Shown: in pieces, positions 1 through 8,443 of the stretch
Position numbering within the stretch: the first letter of the stretch is position 1
How the letters are laid out: the number at the start of each line of letters is the position of its first letter
Origin: M3007 sp964550795
Lineage (GTDB): Bacteria; Bacteroidota; Bacteroidia; Chitinophagales; Saprospiraceae
DNA length: 64,000 nucleotides
Direction: 5' to 3'
Assembly (NCBI GenBank): GCA_964550795.1
Contig: CAZKBH010000010.1
Location: forward strand, 1-64,000
Notes under the pieces: generated by a model
Database searches by the model: none
What the model was told of the DNA's origin: nothing
The model's input: only the letters and a program-made list of their open reading frames with translations
Translations under genes and position numbers: made by a program

Positions 1-326
1 AATGAGATATTACCCCTCCAACTACCGAATTTAAAGCCATCATAGGGAGCAAAACCATAAGTAATGGAATCAACTTTTCTCTTGGTATAGCAGAGGTTTG
101 CTGACGCGCTGATCCCATTAAATATTGATTGTTCAATCTCGAATCCATACTGTAGTCCATCGATAGAATACGGCGGACTTAACACTTCAAACGCATGAAA
201 ATCAGGTTCTATGAAAATAGATTTCATAGACATAAAGTCATACCCTATGCTTGGGGTTAAATAGGTTTGAGAAAAGGAAGAATTGCAAATAAAGGAAAGT
301 GACAAACTCAGAGCTAAGCATTTCAT
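1..326 (-). CDS. Partial secreted, outer-membrane-like protein (5' end only)
   Basis: The reading frame is open from an ATG at 326 to the left edge, so only the first 108 or so residues are present. The protein begins MKCLALSLSLSFICNSSFSQ, which is a signal peptide ending in a typical Bacteroidota S-x-S-Q cleavage context. It continues with alternating polar and aromatic residues (SIGYDFMS, LQYGFEIEQS, ISASANLCYTKRKV) that resemble the strands of an outer membrane beta-barrel. No family can be named from this fragment. It lies on the same strand as the secreted proteins that follow but is separated from them by a decayed gene remnant. Confidence 0.6.
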   Translation of the reverse strand, partial: MKCLALSLSLSFICNSSFSQTYLTPSIGYDFMSMKSIFIEPDFHAFEVLSPPYSIDGLQYGFEIEQSIFNGISASANLCYTKRKVDSITYGFAPYDGFKFGSWRGNIS

Positions 327-372
327 ATGATAAAGTTTGAATAGTCAAAAAAAAATAGAAGAAGTTTTGCTG

Positions 373-528
373 TCATTTTATTGACGCTGCAAAACCTATT
401 GTCTGTACAATGGAATATAGATTGTCCACATTTTTACCACCATAAGATTTTTGCCATTGAATGGAAGGTTGAGCGGGGAGGTTGATTGCAAGCAGGAATA
501 CTGCTAGGATGGAACTGATTTTTTTAAT
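373..528 (-). pseudogene. Remnant 5' end of a third propeller-protein paralogue
   Basis: Read from 528 leftwards this stretch gives IKKISSILAVFLLAINLPAQ, then PSIQWQKSYGGKNVDNLYSI and VQT. It aligns residue for residue with the N-termini of the complete genes at 566-2110 and 2301-3845 (MKK...INLPAQPTIEWQKSYGG...YSIVQT). Two defects are visible: the start codon is ATT instead of ATG, and homology stops after VQT, with a stop codon ten codons later. The sequence upstream of the start (tcaatccttcc) also matches the region before the 566-2110 gene (tcaatctttct). It is therefore the 5' end of a third tandem copy, truncated probably by deletion or unequal recombination. Confidence 0.8.
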
Positions 529-565
529 GGAAGGATTGACCAAAAGGGTGTTTCAAAAGTAATAC

Positions 566-2110
566 TCACTCCTGTTTTCTAAACTTCCCAACCAGCCGAA
601 CCCCGGAGCCTGAGGTAACCGAAAGGAAATACAACCCATTAGGCAGTGCCGACACGTCCACGCTGCCGTCTGTTGAGATGCTTGGACGGAGGATTTCCCT
701 TCCCAGAAGGTCGGTTATGAGCAGAGCGCTGTTTTCTGAAATATCCAAGCCGGTCCGCAGGGTGATGGTATGGGCGCTGGGGTTGGGGTAGATTTCGATG
801 GTTTGGTATTTGGGGGCGGTGGTATGGCTGGTTTCCGGGGAGAGTTTGACGATCCAGAAGTCGCTTTTTCCATTGTTCTCCGACACGTCCCCGTTGGAAG
901 ACCAGGAATAGCCTGCCGTGATAAATCCACCGTCAGTGGTTTGTTGGATTGATCTGCCCTCTTCTGCCATGGTACCTCCGATTGCCTTTTCCCACTGAAG
1001 CGCACCTGATGCGGAGAGTTTGACAATCCAGATATCTGCCCCGCCGTCATTGCTGGCCACATCGCCATCTGATGATTGGGTATGTCCGACCACAATGTAT
1101 CCGTCATCGCTGGTTTGCTGGATGGATTCCGGATAGTCTATTTCGCTCCCGCCAAGTACTTTTTGCCATTCAATTTCCCCGCTATTGTTTAATTTCACCA
1201 CCCAATAATCGTATTGTCCTTGAGCACCGGTCACATCCCCATTGTTCGAGGTGGTCAAGCTCGTAATAATATAACCGCCGTCTCTGGTTTGTTGAATATC
1301 TCTTCCAATTTCAAGCCCCGTTCCTCCGAGTGCTTTTTCCCATTCCATTTTACCTTCAGCATTCAATTTTACCACCCAACAATCGCCACTGCCATGTAAA
1401 TTGGTTACGTGCCCATCATCAGACCAGGAATCTCCCGCCACTATATACCCTCCATCGTCACACAGACTAACACTCCAGGCAATATCCCGATCGCTACCCC
1501 CGTAGGTTTTTTGCCATTCAAGGTCTCCGAAACTGCTCAGTTTTACGACCCAATAATCTTCAGCACCATGGTTGACCGTTAAATCTCCATCGGTTGAACT
1601 GGACCGGCCCACCATGATATAGCCTCCGTCAAGGGTTTGATGGATGTCGCTTGCCTCGTCAAAATTACTTCCACCCAGGCATTTTTGCCACTGGATGGCC
1701 CCGGTAGGGCTTATCTTTATTACCCAGGCATCATAGTCACCGTGATGGCCCGATACATCCCAGTTATTGGAATGTGTATGCCCCGCGAGAATATATCCGC
1801 CGTCTGCGGTTTGCCTGGAGGAATGCGCCCGTTCCGCACTGCTGCCACCATAGCATCTCTTCCAATCTATCGCGCCAGAACTGTCCAGTTTAAGTGCCCA
1901 AACATCCAGCAATCCATGGTTGCCAAAAACATCTCCTTCAATGGAGCCAGTAACTCCAGCTACAAAATATCCTCCATCTGTAGTTTGTACAATGGAATAT
2001 GGCTGATCTCCTTGTTTACCACCATAGGATCTTTGCCATTCGATGGTGGGCTGGGCGGGGAGCTTGATCGAAAATAGGAAGACGGAAAGTGTAAAAATGT
2101 ATTTTTTCAT
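566..2110 (-). CDS. Secreted seven-repeat beta-propeller-like protein, T9SS type A sorting domain
   Basis: 514 residues. A signal peptide (MKKYIFTLSVFLFSIKLPAQ) is followed by seven repeats of about 58 residues covering roughly residues 24-430. Each repeat has the pattern W-x-K-x-(Y/L)GG, then QTxDGGYI, xGD, and DxWxVKL. Seven such units suggest a seven-bladed beta-propeller. The last 75 residues (YPNPSAHTITL, LLITDLLGREIL, LPNGLYFLSV) form a type A T9SS C-terminal sorting domain, so the protein is probably exported and either attached to the surface or released. Substrate or partner is unknown. It is one of a tandem pair with 2301-3845, and the 3' ends of the two share a block of identical DNA. 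A third decayed copy lies downstream. Confidence 0.85.
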   Translation of the reverse strand: MKKYIFTLSVFLFSIKLPAQPTIEWQRSYGGKQGDQPYSIVQTTDGGYFVAGVTGSIEGDVFGNHGLLDVWALKLDSSGAIDWKRCYGGSSAERAHSSRQTADGGYILAGHTHSNNWDVSGHHGDYDAWVIKISPTGAIQWQKCLGGSNFDEASDIHQTLDGGYIMVGRSSSTDGDLTVNHGAEDYWVVKLSSFGDLEWQKTYGGSDRDIAWSVSLCDDGGYIVAGDSWSDDGHVTNLHGSGDCWVVKLNAEGKMEWEKALGGTGLEIGRDIQQTRDGGYIITSLTTSNNGDVTGAQGQYDYWVVKLNNSGEIEWQKVLGGSEIDYPESIQQTSDDGYIVVGHTQSSDGDVASNDGGADIWIVKLSASGALQWEKAIGGTMAEEGRSIQQTTDGGFITAGYSWSSNGDVSENNGKSDFWIVKLSPETSHTTAPKYQTIEIYPNPSAHTITLRTGLDISENSALLITDLLGREILRPSISTDGSVDVSALPNGLYFLSVTSGSGVRLVGKFRKQE

Positions 2111-2180
2111 AGAAAGATTGATTAAAAAGTGATTTAGAAGGAATATTCACCACACTAAGGGATATTTTGCCTAAACATGG

Positions 2181-2276
2181 TTGGAATACAGATAACGCAG
2201 ATGCAAGCAACGCTGATTTTCAAGAAGTTATCTGTTTAAGTCTGCGTTGCTTGCATCTGCGTCATCTGCGTTCCAT
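2181..2276. repeat. Imperfect palindrome between the two propeller paralogues
   Basis: Bases 2195-2213 and 2244-2262 are perfect inverted repeats of 19 bases. The pairing extends imperfectly outwards to about 40 bases per arm (ggaatacagat... against ...atctgcgttcc). Within the arms the motif atctgcgt recurs, so the element is itself built from short repeats. It lies between the stop of the 2301-3845 gene and the start of the 566-2110 gene, and could act as a transcript end or processing hairpin. No T-run follows on either strand. Confidence 0.75.
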
Positions 2277-2300
2277 AAAAATGCCCAGTAGTGTGAATAC

Positions 2301-3845
2301 TCACTCCTGTTTTCTAAACTTCCCAACCAGCCGAACCCCGGAACCTAAAGTAACAGAAAGGAAATACAGTCCATTAGGCAGTGCCGACACGTCCACGCTG
2401 CCGTCTGTTGAGATGCTTGGACGGAGGATTTCCCTTCCCAGAAGGTCGGTTATGAGCAGAGCGCTGTTTTCTGAAATATCCAAGCCGGTCCGCAGGGTGA
2501 TGGTATGGGCGCTGGGGTTGGGGTAGATTTCGATGGTTTGGTATTTGGGGGCGGTGGTATGGCTGGTTTCCGGGGAGAGTTTGACGATCCAGAAGTCGCT
2601 TTTTCCATTGTTCTCTGATACGTCTCCGTTGGAAGACCAGGTGTGGCCTGCTGTGATAAAACCACCGTCAGTGGTTTGCTGGATTGAGCTGCCATCTTCT
2701 GCCATGGTTCCCCCAATTGCTTTCTCCCACTGAAGCGCACCCATGGCGGAGAGCTTGACAATCCAGATATCCGCCCCGCCGTCATTGCTGGCTACATCGC
2801 CATCAGTTGAGGAGGTTTGGCCAGCCATGATATACCCATCATCGCTGGTTTGTCGGATAGATTTGGCGTAGTCCTCCCCGCTCCCCCCTGAGGCTCTTTG
2901 CCATTCAATTTCTCCACTTTTATTCAGTTTTACTGCCCAGAAATCGTATCCTCCGTGCAACCCCGTCACGTGTCCATTGTTTGAGCGGGTCAGGCCGACA
3001 ACGATATATCCTCCGTCTCTGGTTTGCTGAATGTCGTTTCCTCGTTCGATGCCTGTTCCTCCAAGTGCTTTTTCCCATTCTATTTTACCTTCTGCATCAA
3101 GTTTCAGCAACCAGCAATCTGCACCGCCCTGGAAATTGGTTACATGTCCATCATCAGACCAGGCCTCTCCAGCCACAATGTAGCCTCCATCGCTTGTCAC
3201 CGCAACTGAATGGGCAATATCGGCTCCGCTGCCGCCAAAGGTTTTTTGCCACTCTAGATCGCCCAAGCTGCTCAATTTTACGACCCAATAATCCTCTGCT
3301 CCATGGTTGACAGTCAGGTCTCCATCGGTGGACTGTGCCCCTCCCACCATAATATAACCTCCGTCAGGGGTTTGTTTAATGTCCCAGGCCTCGTCCCAAA
3401 GACTTCCGCCTAGGCATTTTTGCCATTGGATGGCACCGATTGGACTCAGTTTTAGCACCCAGGCATCGAAGTCGCCGTGGTTGCCCGAGACATCCCAGTT
3501 ATTGGAGCGGGTTTGCCCCGCGAGAATGTACCCGCCATCTGTAGTTTGCTCGCAGGCATACGCCCGTTCATTGTTGCTTCCTCCATAGCAGCTCTTCCAT
3601 TGTATTGCTCCAGAACTGTCCAGTTTAAGTGCCCAAACATCAATCCCTCCATGGTTTCCAAAAACATCCCCTTCATTCGAAGTTGTCCTTCCTGCTACAA
3701 AATATCCTCCATCTGTTGTTTGTACAATGGAATACGGATGATCACCTTCTTTGCCGCCATAGGATTTTTGCCATTCGATGGTGGGCTGGGCGGGGAGATT
3801 GATACTAAATATGCAGATCAAAAAAAGGCTGAATGGCTTTTTCAT
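2301..3845 (-). CDS. Secreted seven-repeat beta-propeller-like protein, T9SS type A (paralogue)
   Basis: 514 residues, the same length and layout as the protein at 566-2110: signal peptide (MKKPFSLFLICIFSINLPAQ), seven repeats of about 58 residues with W-x-K-x-(Y/F/L)GG, QTxDGGYI and DxWxxKL, and a type A sorting domain from about residue 440. The two copies differ throughout repeats 1 to 6 but are almost identical from repeat 7 to the end. A stretch of 245 bases (2371-2615 against 636-880) reads as identical. That points to recent gene conversion or to selection on the sorting tail. The function of the propeller is unknown. The gene starts 36 bases after the Fn3 protein stop, so the two may share a transcript. 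Confidence 0.85.
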   Translation of the reverse strand: MKKPFSLFLICIFSINLPAQPTIEWQKSYGGKEGDHPYSIVQTTDGGYFVAGRTTSNEGDVFGNHGGIDVWALKLDSSGAIQWKSCYGGSNNERAYACEQTTDGGYILAGQTRSNNWDVSGNHGDFDAWVLKLSPIGAIQWQKCLGGSLWDEAWDIKQTPDGGYIMVGGAQSTDGDLTVNHGAEDYWVVKLSSLGDLEWQKTFGGSGADIAHSVAVTSDGGYIVAGEAWSDDGHVTNFQGGADCWLLKLDAEGKIEWEKALGGTGIERGNDIQQTRDGGYIVVGLTRSNNGHVTGLHGGYDFWAVKLNKSGEIEWQRASGGSGEDYAKSIRQTSDDGYIMAGQTSSTDGDVASNDGGADIWIVKLSAMGALQWEKAIGGTMAEDGSSIQQTTDGGFITAGHTWSSNGDVSENNGKSDFWIVKLSPETSHTTAPKYQTIEIYPNPSAHTITLRTGLDISENSALLITDLLGREILRPSISTDGSVDVSALPNGLYFLSVTLGSGVRLVGKFRKQE

Positions 3846-3881
3846 AAGCGTGAATCTTATTTTGAAAGTGGAATTAGATCG

Positions 3882-5012
3882 TTATTCGGATTTAAACACC
3901 ATGAATGATTGGGTTTCCAGTGTTGTTTGAATTTGAAGAATGTACATTCCCGTCGGTAGCCCAGGAACTGGAATGGAAAGTCGTGTGTCCAATGCTTCAA
4001 ATTGTTGTGTTTTTATAATTTTTCCTCCTGTATCGAAAAGTCTCAAGGTGAAAACCTCTTCCGAATCATACTCATGGTGAACAAACACCTGGAGATTGTC
4101 CTGAAATGGATTTTGAACCCGAAAATATGTGTCAAGGGGTTCAGCGCCTAATCCTTGCCCTGTTCCGCCGCCACCACCTGGATTGACTACAGTCTCTTTC
4201 GCAGTCAGTATAGTTAAAGTGTATTCGGGGTTCCAGGGAATTTTTTTTTCATTTATACAAATGTCTAGACTTGGAGGATTGGTTGCATGTTTTTCCATGC
4301 CAATATGGCCAACAACCTCCTCTATTAAAGGTCTATATACCTTAAATGGTAGTTCCACATTATCCACCAAAGGGGCTGAAAGTATGGGGTACTGCAAATT
4401 TTCGTCAGCGGCAACAATGTTATTTGACGAATTTACGCGCTTAATGTAAGCCATCGGATAATTTGAGTCACCATTTACCACCACCTCGAAAATCTGAGAA
4501 GCCCCATTTCCCGATACCCTGAAGCCCAGCCAGGGATGATTCTTGTATAAAATGCCTGAACATCCAATCATGCTCGGGTTGTTGGGTGTCCGCCCCCCCA
4601 GGGTAAGTTCCACAATTATTGTATTAATATCAATAAATGTCGTGATATGGCTGGACTCCCCGTTCGGACATTTGGTAGCCATCCGGAAGCGGTATTGTTT
4701 ACCGCTGCTTAGGCTGTCCACCGTAAGGGTAGAACCAGAAACATTGTCAAAAACAATCACAGGAACCCATTCCCCTATAGAATCCAGTTCTGAAACGGTT
4801 AAAAGGTGTGTGGCTCCCGGCCATGCTGGCTCCCATTCAAGCGAGACATACGTACCACCGATGCTAGTTGCTCGCAGACTATCCGGTGGCGGGGCTTCAC
4901 ATACTTCAGCGGCACAGAACTTGGCGTTGGGCGTATTGGGAAGGCCACTTGCGGTGGCTAAAGTTAAGGTAAAGATGCCCAAAAGTGTCGAAAAAAGGAA
5001 TTTTTTTGCCAT
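3882..5012 (-). CDS. Secreted Fn3-domain protein with T9SS type A sorting domain
   Basis: 376 residues from the ATG at 5012; a longer frame starting with TTG at 5018 adds only two residues. The signal peptide is MAKKFLFSTLLGIFTLTLA. A fibronectin type III-like module covers about residues 40-130 (PPDSLRATSIGGTYVSLEW, then GKQYRFRMATKC). A middle section with no recognised family follows, containing GxxPNNPSMIGCSG and a Gly-rich linker near residue 285. The last 80 residues (YFRVQNPFQDNLQV, LFDTGGKIIKTQ, LPTGMYILQI) are a type A T9SS sorting domain. It lies at the upstream end of the minus-strand group of secreted proteins, divergent from the gene at 5117. Confidence 0.8.
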   Translation of the reverse strand: MAKKFLFSTLLGIFTLTLATASGLPNTPNAKFCAAEVCEAPPPDSLRATSIGGTYVSLEWEPAWPGATHLLTVSELDSIGEWVPVIVFDNVSGSTLTVDSLSSGKQYRFRMATKCPNGESSHITTFIDINTIIVELTLGGRTPNNPSMIGCSGILYKNHPWLGFRVSGNGASQIFEVVVNGDSNYPMAYIKRVNSSNNIVAADENLQYPILSAPLVDNVELPFKVYRPLIEEVVGHIGMEKHATNPPSLDICINEKKIPWNPEYTLTILTAKETVVNPGGGGGTGQGLGAEPLDTYFRVQNPFQDNLQVFVHHEYDSEEVFTLRLFDTGGKIIKTQQFEALDTRLSIPVPGLPTGMYILQIQTTLETQSFMVFKSE

Positions 5013-5116
5013 AATCAAAGAAATTTGTGTTTTAATTAGAAACTTGTCAGGGCAAATGTCTTTTTTTCGACCTCATAATTTTCAATACACTTTTTTCAAA
5101 GTATTCCCCCTGAGCT

Positions 5117-6568
5117 ATGGAGCAGAGCCAACTCGTTGAATTGATTAGAACTTTAGATGCCGATGAGAAACAAATTATACGCCAGTTTGTGCGCCTTCCA
5201 TACTTTAATCAGGGTAAAATGCGGAGCTATGTCCCAATTCTCCTAGATTTTTGTTTGGAGCATCCCTGGGATGATCCAAACATCCGAGTGGACAAAAAAA
5301 CTGTTTTTGCCCTAATTTTCCCAGGCCAGACATTTGTAGAGGGCAAATTGGAAAAGGTCATGGTAGAGGTATCCAAAACGATTCGTTTGACCCTGCTGGT
5401 TCAAAATTATCTCAGCGATGAAAACGAGTTTTCACAGGGTTTAGACTATGCCATTCTGGTTCGAAAGCGGGGGTTGGACGAACGTTTTCAACAATTGATC
5501 TCGCGACTCGAAAAAACACTGCACGAAATACCCTGGAAAAACGCAGATCAAATCCACCACCAATATCTTTTAGCATACGCCATTCATGACAGAGAAAGTT
5601 TGCACAATTTTAAAAAAGGGGATCTAAACATCCCAAACGTTCTGGAATCCCTAGATCTACATGGACACATCAATCGTTTGGCACTCGTCAACCGATTTTT
5701 GCAACAACAAAAAATAGCCAGGATTGAAATCCCCGAATCACAAATACATTTGTTGGACGACCTTCCTGTTCCCGCTCCATACTTGGCTTACTCCCCGGTA
5801 CTGGCTGCAAATTATGCCATCTCAAAATTGCTCCGAAAAGAGCGTCCGGATCCCGCCGATATTCGTTCCCTTTTTGAGCTGTTGCAATTCCATGATCTCG
5901 CGCTGGATCCGGAAAGTAAGCAGGAGTTTTATACCTATTTGCGCAATATTTGTATCATCGTTTTATCGGCAGATGTTGAAAAGATAGAAATTGAACATAT
6001 GCTCCATGATTTGTACCGGGATAACCTACAAAGAGGATTCCTGCACTATGATGGAAAATTAATCCCCAGTCGCTTCTGGGCGGTATCCAGCAATGCGCTC
6101 AGGGTGAAAAATTTTAGCTGGGCACTTGAATTCATTGAACAGTACAAAAAAGACCTCATCGGCGAAAACGAGACCCAGGATATTTACCGCCTGAATATGG
6201 CAAATTATCTTTTTGCATTGGGTCGTTATTCTGAGTGCCTTGATTTTATACCGCCTACATCCCCCTTTGCAGACTACATGCTCGCGGCTAAACGCCTGGA
6301 AATCATGGCTTACTATGAACTTGGCTCAGACTTGCTACACTACAAACTTGAAGCCTTCAAGGTGTTTTTAAGCCGAACCTCCTCCAAAATATATTCTGAA
6401 GCCCAGAAACAAATCTACCTCGATTTTTCCAACCTGCTCACGCAAATCTGCACCTCTCCCCCCGGAGATATCAAAAGGGCTGAGCGGGTAATTCAACGCA
6501 TTCAGGCAAAAAAACAAGCCGCCGAGTGGCGTTGGCTCCATGAAAAAGCGAGTGCTTTGAAGAGCTAA
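5117..6568 (+). CDS. Uncharacterised helical protein
   Basis: 483 residues, starting MEQSQLVELIRTLDADEKQI. It has no signal peptide, no membrane segment and no motif that I recognise. The composition is that of an all-helical cytoplasmic protein rich in Leu, Glu, Lys and aromatics. The N-terminal part (about 1-140) has the look of a small domain measuring growth or stress proteins, and the rest resembles TPR-like helical pairs (for example RYSECLDFIPP), but neither is secure. It is transcribed away from the secreted-protein group. Its stop codon overlaps by four bases the stop of the converging regulator gene. Confidence 0.7.
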   Translation: MEQSQLVELIRTLDADEKQIIRQFVRLPYFNQGKMRSYVPILLDFCLEHPWDDPNIRVDKKTVFALIFPGQTFVEGKLEKVMVEVSKTIRLTLLVQNYLSDENEFSQGLDYAILVRKRGLDERFQQLISRLEKTLHEIPWKNADQIHHQYLLAYAIHDRESLHNFKKGDLNIPNVLESLDLHGHINRLALVNRFLQQQKIARIEIPESQIHLLDDLPVPAPYLAYSPVLAANYAISKLLRKERPDPADIRSLFELLQFHDLALDPESKQEFYTYLRNICIIVLSADVEKIEIEHMLHDLYRDNLQRGFLHYDGKLIPSRFWAVSSNALRVKNFSWALEFIEQYKKDLIGENETQDIYRLNMANYLFALGRYSECLDFIPPTSPFADYMLAAKRLEIMAYYELGSDLLHYKLEAFKVFLSRTSSKIYSEAQKQIYLDFSNLLTQICTSPPGDIKRAERVIQRIQAKKQAAEWRWLHEKASALKS

Positions 6569-8049
6569 GCTGTCAATCCCCGCAGCATCTCCTCCATCAC
6601 CCGGCGCTCCTCCCGGCGTTGCACGATGTTGGGTGGCGCGGCACGTTCAGCACAGTCCTGGATCGCGCAACGTTGGCAGGTTACATTCACGGTTCGGAGG
6701 GGAATCGCAGGATCGTTCCAGAATTGGATCCGTTCCTTGGCATGATCGTCCAAAAGTACTCCGAGGGTCACACTCACGTTGCGGCCTGGGGTTGGGTGAC
6801 CGGGTTTGGCAATGGCAATACACAGATATTCTTCCCCGGAATCCACAAATACCGCGCGCTGGATGCCTATCAGTAGCTTTTGGGCGTGTTCCGGCATCTG
6901 CTGCTGAATCTGCAAATCCCGAAGCAGTGAAGTAGACAACCAGCGCCGACAATAATGTTCGGCAAGTCCCGTGGCGTGGGGTTGGTGGCGGCGATTGAGG
7001 TGCAGTTCCTTGTCCATCTCAAAAGCATTGCGGTCCAAATCGTGCACCACCCGTTGGAAAAACACCTTGTCAAGCCCAAAATCTTTGGTGAGCACATTGA
7101 AGCGTTGGAACAATACCTCCGGACTGGCCTGATATTTTTCCATAAATCCGCCCAAACTGCTCGGATTCCAGGTCTTTTGGGCAAAAAACTGCCCCACATC
7201 CTGCACAAATGATTCCCGGTTGACCAAAATCGCCACCGCGAAATAGGCCGCTTTGTAGTTGTTCAAAACCTCTTCAAATGAATTCACCCGCAAAAAATTG
7301 GATGCCCAGGGACGTTCCTTGAGGCCTAACTCGTGAAAACCAAGCTCTTTGGCAAGCTGGTAGGTTTTTTGGCCTTCGTTGAGTTGTCCGTTGAGCAGAA
7401 TTCTGCGGGTTTGGGGATTGTACACCGAGCGCAGCCAGTGCAGGGGCTCGTACGCATCCAACCCGTTGGGAACCACGGTACATTGGTGTCTTTTTTCCAG
7501 CATTTCGCGCAGCATTGGGAGCGAAACGCCGCCGTTTTTGGGCAACTGCTGGCTTTGCACAAAAACCGCTGCGGCGTCTTCGATTTCCTCGAAATAATTG
7601 TCCCGCAATTCCTGATAGGCCCGTAAAGCGGCGAAATAAAAATGTTCCTCCCGCACGGCATACACCCGGGCGATTTCGAGCAAGGCCGATATGAACGCAT
7701 TGACCTTGGCAGGTGCGCTGGAGATAATTTCCACCAGTGGCTGCATCCCGATTCCAAAAAGGTCGAGCGGCAGGTCGTTGAGAAATTTGCTGTGCAACAG
7801 GGCGCCCAGCGGGGCATATTCCTTGGTTAATTCCGGCGAAATGAGGAATTCATACGGGATTTCCAATACCTCCGAAAGCCGTTTTCGGTAGTCGAGTTGG
7901 GGATATTTTTTCCCTTTTTCGATTTCATTCAGGTAGGAAATGGAGATCCCGGTGCGTTGCCCAAGTTCTTCAAAATTCCAACCCCGTTCTTGTCGGAACT
8001 GCTTGACTTTCAACCCGAATATGATCCGTTGTAGCTGTGTTGCGGCCAT
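6565..8049 (-). CDS. XRE-family regulator of the ScfR/RamB type (HTH plus DUF2083-like)
   Basis: 494 residues from the ATG at 8049. The open frame reaches 8166, but the extra 39 residues (His/Thr-rich) come from a low-complexity tggtgattggt repeat, so I place the start at MAATQLQRII. Residues 8-65 form a Cro/C1 helix-turn-helix (LKVKQFRQERGWNFEELGQR, then SISYLNEIEKGKKYP). A long central region resembles the ImmA/IrrE-like part of short-chain fatty acyl regulators (TYQLAKELGFHELGL), without an HExxH metallopeptidase motif. Near the C-terminus four cysteines (CQRCAIQDC plus an earlier one) fit the terminal domain of this family. Related proteins regulate acetate, propionate and glyoxylate metabolism, but the target here is unknown. 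Confidence 0.78.
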   Translation of the reverse strand: MAATQLQRIIFGLKVKQFRQERGWNFEELGQRTGISISYLNEIEKGKKYPQLDYRKRLSEVLEIPYEFLISPELTKEYAPLGALLHSKFLNDLPLDLFGIGMQPLVEIISSAPAKVNAFISALLEIARVYAVREEHFYFAALRAYQELRDNYFEEIEDAAAVFVQSQQLPKNGGVSLPMLREMLEKRHQCTVVPNGLDAYEPLHWLRSVYNPQTRRILLNGQLNEGQKTYQLAKELGFHELGLKERPWASNFLRVNSFEEVLNNYKAAYFAVAILVNRESFVQDVGQFFAQKTWNPSSLGGFMEKYQASPEVLFQRFNVLTKDFGLDKVFFQRVVHDLDRNAFEMDKELHLNRRHQPHATGLAEHYCRRWLSTSLLRDLQIQQQMPEHAQKLLIGIQRAVFVDSGEEYLCIAIAKPGHPTPGRNVSVTLGVLLDDHAKERIQFWNDPAIPLRTVNVTCQRCAIQDCAERAAPPNIVQRREERRVMEEMLRGLTA

Positions 8050-8180
8050 GGATGGTGGGGTGGTGTACTGGTGATTGGTGGAGTGGTGATTGGTGTATTG
8101 GTCTTCAAAAGTTTCAATAGGTTGATTAATTTGCATGTGAATGTGTATTTGTGATAACATGCTCAAAAACCAAAATCAAA

Positions 8181-8286
8181 AACGGCGTAGCCGTGACATT
8201 ACGGTAGCCCAAAGGGCGAAAAGAGAGGAATGGCGTAGCCGTGACATTTCGGTATCCCGGCATAAAAATGTCACGGCTACGCCGTT
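8181..8286. repeat. ggcgtagccgtgacatt repeat cluster
   Basis: The 17-mer ggcgtagccgtgacatt occurs directly at about 8184-8200 and 8232-8248, and in inverted form at about 8267-8283. Either direct copy can pair with the inverted one to make a stem of at least 17 base pairs. A weaker derivative (cgcttcgctactataatgtc) follows at 8300-8320. The cluster lies between the RluA gene end and the regulator start. The longer alternative frames through it are repeat-derived. The rest of 8287-8443 shows nothing I can assign. Confidence 0.8.
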
Positions 8287-8443
8287 CTGTAAAAATTTGA
8301 CGCTTCGCTACTATAATGTCGCCGCGATGCGGCTGGGATGTTTTTTTGCTACAACTATCCAAAACGCACGTTAAAATACGGTACATTTTTGTAGATGTGG
8401 CATTTGATGTTCCAACTACTTTTTGGCATATCTGGTGGCACCC

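Noticed and set aside
8050..8166. N-terminal extension of the XRE-type regulator
   Set aside because: Encoded by a tggtgattggt low-complexity run; the helix-turn-helix begins directly after the ATG at 8049.
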